From: Schoenoplectus triqueter
Taxonomy: Eukaryota > Streptophyta > Magnoliopsida > Poales > Cyperaceae
Direction of reading: 5' to 3'
Length of the DNA: 64,000 bases
Assembly (NCBI GenBank): GCA_964058805.1
Contig: CAXKVV010000022.1
Coordinates: 930,001 to 994,000 of the forward strand
This document shows positions 56,802 through 64,000 of the stretch, one piece after another (the first letter of the stretch is position 1; each line of letters starts with the position of its first letter). Below the pieces are notes generated by a model. It was not told the DNA's origin and did not search any database. It saw only the letters and a program-made list of their open reading frames with translations. The translations under genes were made by a program, and so were the position numbers.

Positions 56802-56929
56802 AATCTACTTTGAATTGCAATGCTGCCCCGTCATCAAATGTAATAGATAACCCTTCGGAAAATATACGTTGCATTCCTGGAATCTATTTGCAACTCTCCT
56901 GTATTTTTTTTCTTTTTTCTCTCTATTGA

Positions 56930-57068
56930 TCTGCTGATGTGGTTTGTTAAAGTTATTGTCAAAATTAAATAATTATCTAATTTTATTTAGTCTCTGCATC
57001 TCTGAAATCAAAATGACAATTGTCAAATGAAATTTGATAATTAATTTGACAATAAGATATTGATGCTC
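56930..57068. mobile_element. Truncated PIF/Harbinger-like MITE
   Basis: TGATGTGGTTTGTTAAAG, TAATTATCTAATTTTAT, and the end GATATTGATGCTC followed by TTA match the right two-thirds of the 52742-53004 element. The left end is missing. Confidence 0.65.
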
Positions 57069-58199
57069 TTACAATATTGGACTCTAATACTGATAAATTA
57101 AGCCCATAACAGATTATTGTGGATCACCAGCCACATCACTTTGTTATCGGCAGCAATACTAAGTTCTAAATATGTTCGTACTTTTTTTTTGAAAAAATAC
57201 TTAATACTCAATAGTAACTGTGTCTATACTTTACTTTATTAGACTTAAAATTTTAAAATATATATTTAAACTATTCAATATATCTCTAATTTAATTTTGA
57301 TATACGTATTTTAAAAAATATCTATATTTAATATGAACATATATAAGAGACGTAAGAATATTTTTCCTTTTGTAAATATAACTAAAACGATATTGAAGCG
57401 TGTAGTGCACCAATCAGTGATATTATAAGCTGCCTGTCATTTTCATATCACAAAATTTCAATACGGAGTAGAATTATGGAGGTTTCGTCTTTTTGGCAAC
57501 CTCCTCCATGGTCCTTAGCGCCAGATCATCATGTCAAATTGTCGATAAAAATTGTATTTAATTGAACGACGCAACTAGCGAGTCGAGTCAAATAATTACT
57601 ACTAATTAATTGGGCATACGTAAGAAATTTCCTTTGAAAAGGTCAGAATGAGGATTTTTGCTATGGTATTTTTGGAATAAATATAAAAATAAGTTAGTAT
57701 TAAATATAACATAAATTATTGTCACTTGTCAATCAATGTTTCAAATGTGAAAAATTAAAAACGTCACAAAATGCATATTTTTTTAAGAAGAACATCGTAA
57801 CATTATTCTGATTATAAATTTTTGATCATGGTCCTGTGCGGTTTTATCTAGTTATTATATTTACTGGACTAGAATTTTACTAGTACTTGTCCACCTGATA
57901 CAGTTGGCCAAGTGGATAACGGATCTCAAATACTCTTAATGTATTTATTTATTTATTTGTTGAAAATTGGCTTTTGGCACAGAGATTGCTATTACTAATG
58001 TTTGTTTACATATTGTTCTTTGTTTAACATGCTATAATACGACCAGCATGTGCACGGATCTAAATATATGAAGAATCTTCAATTTTCTTTTCCCATTCAG
58101 ATCACATATGGGGCCTAGAAATGTTCGGATCTGCTTCTCATGTCTGGGTCTGGCACGGTTTAGATCCGGAAAGGATCCAAGATCCTATAAGGCTATAAC
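57069..58199. other. Distal 5' flank of the invertase-like gene, no gene
   Basis: AT-rich, with nothing coding recognised on either strand. Confidence 0.45.
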
Positions 58200-58207
58200 C
58201 TCATCTC

Positions 58208-58491
58208 TAGACGTGGCAGAACCCGACCCGACCCGACAAACCCGTCCGACCCGTCCGGATCCGAACCCGATCCGACCCGATTTTTCAAGAAAGTCAAACT
58301 GATCCGACCCGACCCAAACCCGACCTGACCCGACCCGAGATCAAATGGCCTTCAATCCAATCGAATTCTATCAACGATCTGAAAAAACACAACATGTAAA
58401 TTGACCCGACCCGATTTCTTCTAGAAAGTCAAACTGACCCGACCCGTCCGACCCGAACCCGAACCCGACCCGACCCGCCCGATTGCCACCT
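58208..58491. mobile_element. Short GACCCGACCCG-rich hAT-like MITE next to the invertase start
   Basis: Begins TAGACGTGGCAGAACCCGAC and ends GATTGCCACCT; GTGGCA and TGCCAC are inverted. It is flanked by the perfect 8-bp TSD CTCATCTC (58200-58207 and 58492-58499). It is much more GC-rich than its surroundings because of repeated GACCCGACCC words. It ends only 121 bp before the invertase start codon. Confidence 0.8.
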
Positions 58492-58612
58492 CTCATCTCC
58501 CACTCCCAGATCTCCTTCCTAACCCGGCCTCCTTATTAGTAATGGAATACTTTACCACTCAATGTCTAATTACTGTCTAAGCTCACCTCTCTGCTCTGCT
58601 CTTCCATCTAGC

Positions 58613-61600
58613 ATGGCTAGAGTAATTCTCTTCCATGCAATCCTCATACAAATTTGCATTTTATTGAGTAAAATCGAGGGAGTGCCTTCTCTCCCGAACT
58701 CAGGTGTTTCCCAAATTGAAGAACTCTACTCCCAGATAAACCAAAACGATCCAGATAGAACCGCCTTCCATTTCCAACCTACAAAGAACTGGCTCAATGG
58801 TAATCTCTCTCCCAATCATTCCTTTTCCATTCTCTTCTTTATTGAAGTTGTCAATACAGTCCTTTTCGTTGCATTTTTTCCCTTTTCACTTTTTTTAGAA
58901 GATGAGTGTTCTTCTGGCCTAACTATTTTCTTTCTTTGCATGTGGCCTTCTAATCTGGGATGGTAATCGACCAAATAAGATCCAAATGGTATGTTTCTAT
59001 CATCACTTCTTGCTTCATATCATTTTTTCCCTTTACTCATTTACTCTCAAATTATTTCGATTGGTAGATAATCGAGTCGAAACTATGATGGATAACCACT
59101 TGTACCAGTCATATACACTATACTTGGTATATTTCCATTGGATCCTCCCAAATCCCAATATCCAAACAGACTTAAACTGGGTCCTATTCATTTTCCAGAT
59201 AGCAATCAAATAGCTAAAGCGACATCTGGATAAAAAGTTAGGAACTTTGTTGTTTCTTGCAAATATGGGTGGTTAACGCTGAAACTTGGGAATGCCAATC
59301 AATGAATAAGCAACTATGCCTTTTCTCAAAAAAAAAAAATTATGGATAGAAATAATCTTTTTTGATTAAATTTGTTAGATTTATGTAGGTCTAAACTCTA
59401 AAACCAACTCCCTTTTCGAAGTAAAATTCGGTTAATTTTATAACGGCCCAAAATTAACTATCTTTTCAACAAAAACTAGGCCCGATGTATTACAAGGGGC
59501 TTTACCACCTCTTTTACCAGTACAACCCGGATGGCCCACTATGGGGCAACCTCGCATGGGGCCACTCCGTCTCTACCGACCTCGTCAACTGGGAAGCGCT
59601 CGATGTCGCGCTCGATCGCACCGACCCGTTTGACATTAACGGGTGCTGGTCCGGCTCCATCACCTTCGTCGCCGGTAAACCCGTTATCCTCTACACTGGC
59701 ATCGATGACAAGCAGAGGAATGTGCAGAACATCGCGTTCCCGAAGAACGGGTCGGATTTGTTGCTGCGCGAGTGGGACAAACCGGGTTATAACCCGATTA
59801 TGCTCCCCGTTGACGGCATCGACCCGGACAACTTTAGGGACCCGACAACCGCCTGGTTTGGTCAAGACGGGTACTGGAGGACCGCGGTTGGAGCTAAACT
59901 GGAGGGAGGAGCTGAGGTTCTGTTATACAGGTGAGTGTTTCAGATAGTTATGTATAAGTTACAGGCTTACAGCATTGGGAAATGTCATGTCTTTCTGTCA
60001 TTCTGTGTGCAAGTACTTAGCTTGTTCTTTCTTGGTTCATTAATCTTATTTTTCGGTATCATTATTGGTACATTGAGAGCTGACAAACATTGACTGGACC
60101 CCAATAAACTGGATACCTTTCTGAAACTGTACCTGACCCAAACCGGACCTGGCCCAACCAGAACACCATCTGAATTAGGCATGCTGAAGAGTCAACCATC
60201 AGATATTTGTCTTCCTACTGAACAACCCTGCCAATCCAATCTCGTAAATACAGATTCATTCAGCACAAATGCCACCACAAGTGAACTGGCCAATAGTTGA
60301 TATAAATCCTCATTCTTGAACTTTTATACCGCAGGAGCCAGGACTTCATAAATTGGAAAAGAAATGAGTTTCCATTGCACAAGTCTCAAAGCAGTGGCAT
60401 GTGGGAATGCCCTGATTTTTTTCCCGTGTCGCTATCCTGTAAAGATGGGTTAGATCCATCAGTTAACACAGGGAAGATAAAGCATGTTCTGAAAGTGGGC
60501 CTCATGAAAACCCTGCAAGACTACTACTTGCTCGGTATGTATGACGAGAAAACAGATACTTTTATACCCGATGAAGGGTATGAAGATGATTACAGGACTT
60601 GGCCCATGATAGATTATGGTCATGTTTATGCTTCAAAGTCTTTCTTTGATGCCAAGAAGAATAGGCGGATTGTTTGGTCTTGGGTAAATGAGTCAGATAG
60701 TGAGGCTGATGATGTCGAGAGAGGCTGGTCTGGTATACAGGTTGGTGTTTTAATGAAACTTGGAACTTGTATTATTATTAAGTTTGGTAAATTGTCCCCC
60801 CAACCCTCTTCTGGCTCTTTTTGGTTTTTCTAAGATTTCAACTTGTTATCTTGTTTGCTAGACATTCCCAAGGGCCATCTGGTTGGATACTGATGGAAAA
60901 CAACTGATACAATGGCCCATTGAAGAAATCAAATCACTCAGGAAACAGAAAGTTCAGTTGTGTGATTTTGGATTACAATCTGGAGAGCAACATGAAATCA
61001 GTGGGATCTTGGTTTCCCAGGCAAGTGAATGAACTTGCAAATTTTAATGTTTTTCTGGATCTGAACCAATACTAAGAGTATCTTTGATTGTATCAAGACA
61101 GCATATAGTAAAACCTGATGGGTATATATCAAGAAAGTGAGATATTGCCTAATATCTGGCTGGTGAGTATCTCTGGTATGGCATTGTTATTTGTTACCAT
61201 ATTACTTTGAACACTGTACCTAGGATGCTTGATAACTAGGACCAAAACATGATAAACAAAAATGAAAAATAAAATACAATGATCAAAAAACCTTGAATAA
61301 GGTATATCTTAAGTCTAGAATTAGGTAAAAAAATGGATAGGTAAACAGGAACTTGAAATATCCATTATAAAAGAGCACTTGATCTTATTAGGTATGTGAA
61401 GTCGAAAGAAACATGCATCGGTTATTAAATAGAAAAAAAAACAAATTGATCCCCTTTTGGCACCCCTCAATGGGATCCAATTACCATTTTTTTTGTGCCC
61501 ATGGTGCCTATTTATTTATTTATGTATAAATTTGAAAATGTGAACCGTTAGATGTATTCTATATCATCTCAATTGTATGTATATGAAAAATCAAAAAATT

Positions 61601-63842
61601 TTAACTTTATTTGAATAGCCATCAAGTAACGTGTCTAAATTGTAAAATTTGATCCGTTGATTTTATTAACGCTTGATGCCTATATAAATAATATTGAAAT
61701 GATATAATTTTTTGTATACATATATAAGATGATATTTACAAAATATTCCTTCAATTAGTTTTGTTATTTAAGAATTTAAATAATAGTTATTTGATATTTA
61801 ATTTTAATGGCACCGATGTGGCACCAAAATGATGGTAATTGAAATCCTTCTCATATTTTTAATCTAATGTAAGTTGTTTAGTTTTGACTTTACTAATTAA
61901 AGTTTATTTTTTAATAATATGGAGTTGCCAATTTTGTATTGTTCCTTCCAGAATGCTTCTTTATAAATGCTCTTTTTTATATTGAGCGGCTTTTATACTT
62001 TTGTACTTTCTAACTATTATTAACAATAGATGAATGGATGATCTCATTTAGATGGTCATTTAGTAATATTTTGAATTTCTTATATATATACAAGAAAAGG
62101 GACTAATCATTAAAACTTCATTATCTGTTTATTTATTTATTTAAGAAATGCATGGGATCGTATCATATACCCAAAATTATTTTCAGAATGATAATATTTC
62201 AAATGAACATGATAACATTTTGTACATGCAGCGTATTTGTTAAGGCCGCACATAATAAATAGAAGTACATACAATTATCACTAGTACTTACTAAAATGCA
62301 TATATGGGTAATACAATTCATGTGCAAATTGGGACGCATATATGGGTAATAGTGGAGGGAGCCATAAGCAGCCTCCCTACCTCTCTCGTAAGTGTTCATT
62401 TGATCAAAAAAATTAAATTTTAAAAATTTTGGTGTGTTTTATATTCTTAGAGTAATATAAGTATTTTAGATTAGAAGTAAATAGAAGGGAGAGCAAAAGG
62501 AAGGAAAAAAGGGTGTATTTTTGGCCTCACAAGGGCATTCTGTCAAAAAAAAAATTGGAAGGAGGGTATTTTGTTTGATGTTTTGAGAAAGAAGGGTATT
62601 TTGTAAAATTGTCCATTTGTAATAACAGGCTGATGTTGAGGTAGAATTTGAACTCCAAAGCCTTGAAGGAGCTGAGTTGTTTGACAATTCATTTCTTCTA
62701 GATCCTTCCAAGCTGTGTAATGAGATCGGGCCATTTGATAAGGGAGGAATCGGCCCCTTTGGCCTTTTCGTTCTTACTAATAATGTCAAAGGTCAGGAAG
62801 AACACACTGCTATCTATTTCAGGATCTACAAAAGCTCTGATAAGTACCTGGCTCTCATGTGCTCTGACTTGAGAAGGTACTTGTTCGCAACTTCTCACCA
62901 TAATTCACAATGCAATTTTTATGTGTATCCCTCCAATATATAGACAATCTGAAAGTTATGTCATTTCTTTGTTTCTTTTGAAATATGCCCAAAGTACGCT
63001 TCTGCCTTGGTAGAAAATATCAAGGTTCATTGGAGCATATATGAACTATCTACTTTTCTTTTCTTATTATTTTTTTGGTCCCATAATTAGCTCATCAAGG
63101 AGAGGAGGAGTTTATAAACCTACTCATGGTGCCTTTGTTGGAGTGGACATAAGCAAGGACAAAATAATTTCACTGAGAACATTGGTAAATAGTTTATCTA
63201 GTCCTCTTTCATCATAATGTAGTTTTTTTTTTATTTCCATGCTTCAAATTTTTGCTTGCCCTTGCCAATCTTCAACTCATAGATAGGTTATTTTATTTAA
63301 TTGGAATACTTTATTAGTCAGGGGTTACTGTGAAGGCTCTATTAAGCAATCTTCAATAGTGCTATTAGGAGCACAAAAGGGGGGAAAAGACACTGATAAA
63401 GCAACTATGAGAATTCTCTGTTCAGTTAGAAAATGATCAACCACTGCTGCAGTCCTTGGATTAAACCAAGGCATAGATGCTTTGAGCCTCATTAATGCCA
63501 AATGTATGCACGAGGAGATGGGGTCTGATCTTCTACAACATTCCTTTGAATAATGGAAAGCACGTGGTATGATCGAACATTTTTGTCAAAAAAACTAAAT
63601 ATTGCATAAATTCTCGTTATCAGATAGACCATTCAATGGTAGAGAGCTTTGGGGGGGGTGGTAGAACATGCATGACAATGCGGGTGTACCCGAAGCATGT
63701 GTTGACCGGTGGAACCTCTGGACTTTATGCATTCAACCATGGGTCTCAAGAAGTGAAGATCAGAGAGCTCAATGCATGGGAGATGGCAAAAGCTCGTGTG
63801 AATATTCAAAATGATGATTTTATTAGTAAGGATTCTATTTAA
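58613..63842 (+). CDS. GH32 cell-wall invertase-like enzyme (possible fructan exohydrolase)
   Basis: Eight exons: 58613-58799, 58980-58988 (9 nt), 59480-59930, 60335-60740, 60862-61020, 62629-62876, 63091-63184 and 63624-63842; 1773 nt, 590 aa. The start at 58613 gives the signal peptide MARVILFHAILIQICILLSK; the ATG at 58562 adds 17 residues and breaks it. GH32 landmarks: WLNDPNGP (nucleophile Asp63), RDP at 185-187, and WECPD at 239-243 (acid/base Glu240, with Pro in place of the vacuolar-type Val), so it is an apoplastic type. A C-terminal beta-sandwich with HSMVESFGGGG follows. Such enzymes cleave sucrose or fructans in the wall. The segment KVGLMKTLQDYY has Met273 and Leu276 where Arabidopsis cwINV1 has Asp239 and Lys242 (SLDDTKHDYY), residues known to be needed for sucrose specificity. 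Intron 5 has a GC donor (CAG|GCAAGT). No frame breaks. Confidence 0.93.
61468..61847. mobile_element. MITE in intron 5 of the invertase-like gene
   Basis: GGATCCAATTACCATTTTTT and GTGCCCATGGTGCC on the left mirror GGCACCGATGTGGCACC and GATGGTAATTGAAATCC on the right, giving imperfect inverted repeats of about 40 bp. The centre is AT-rich. No TSD identified. Confidence 0.55.
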
Positions 63843-64000
63843 ATTAGTAATTAGTAAAAAAAAAAATCTTGTTTTAAGATTCATTCAGACACCATTGTGT
63901 CTGAGACTGCTGGGCTGATTGATTAAATTTGTTACCAGCCCACGTGAATATTTTAGAAAGCATCAATGTCATGCTGTAGCAAAGTCGGGATATTTGAATA
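63843..64000 (+). other. 3' flank of the invertase-like gene
   Basis: Probable 3' UTR, AT-rich at first. No polyadenylation signal could be assigned with confidence before the window ends. Confidence 0.4.

Noticed and set aside
58562..58966. Upstream ATG at 58562 and the 134-codon frame of invertase exon 1
   Set aside because: The frame runs into intron 1 after 58799. The ATG at 58613 gives a better signal peptide and matches the start of the pseudogene copy.
59531..59947. 138- and 108-codon frames overlapping invertase exon 3 (+ second frame, and 59865-59539 on -)
   Set aside because: Shadows of a GC-rich coding exon. Only the GH32 frame has recognisable motifs.

Overview
The window is nuclear DNA from a flowering plant, most likely a eudicot. 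It is about two-thirds A+T, the genes have short GT-AG introns, and the recognisable genes (ribosomal P1, COX23, type I metacaspase, cell-wall invertase/fructan exohydrolase) have plant-type architecture. Most of the remainder is transposon debris. I cannot name the species. No tRNA, rRNA, CRISPR or bacterial-type operon is visible.

Genes left to right. (1) 14144-15126 (+): 60S acidic ribosomal protein P1, four exons, with a telo-box and a GGGCCC site II-like element upstream. (2) 19703-22873 (-): COX23-like twin-CX9C mitochondrial copper protein, three exons, with a 2.25-kb first intron that holds a LINE fragment. (3) 33302-36139 (+): type I metacaspase with an LSD1-type zinc finger, five exons, 366 aa. 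(4) 58613-63842 (+): GH32 cell-wall invertase-like enzyme, eight exons including a 9-nt mini-exon and one GC-AG intron, 590 aa. The residues that mark true invertases are replaced, so it may be a fructan exohydrolase or a non-sucrolytic paralogue. These four genes are unrelated housekeeping, defence and sugar-metabolism genes and do not form a pathway cluster.

Broken genes: a plant mobile domain (PMD) remnant at the left edge (1-610, -); gene fragments at 3.3-6.1 kb, two of which resemble a PX/EREX coiled-coil protein, next to a Helitron-type 3' end; an mTERF 5' fragment (-) captured in a Pack-MULE; a decayed copy of the invertase 5' end at 45.1 kb; and three tandem degenerate CCCH zinc-finger units at 48.4-51.2 kb.

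Mobile elements with readable target-site duplications (TSDs): six hAT-type MITEs in two families plus one related short element (8-bp TSDs); a 2.05-kb Pack-MULE and a small MULE-MITE (9-bp TSDs); three solo LTRs of one family (5-bp TSDs); a PIF/Harbinger-like MITE (TTA); and a non-autonomous CACTA element (AAT). There is also a long LINE with an 860-codon open frame, two LINE 3' fragments and several foldback elements. The most rewarding parts are the nested Pack-MULE (24.6-26.6 kb), the unusual invertase paralogue and its ghost copy, the Helitron-like gene-fragment collection, and the arrays of short GC-rich palindromes inside AT-rich sequence.
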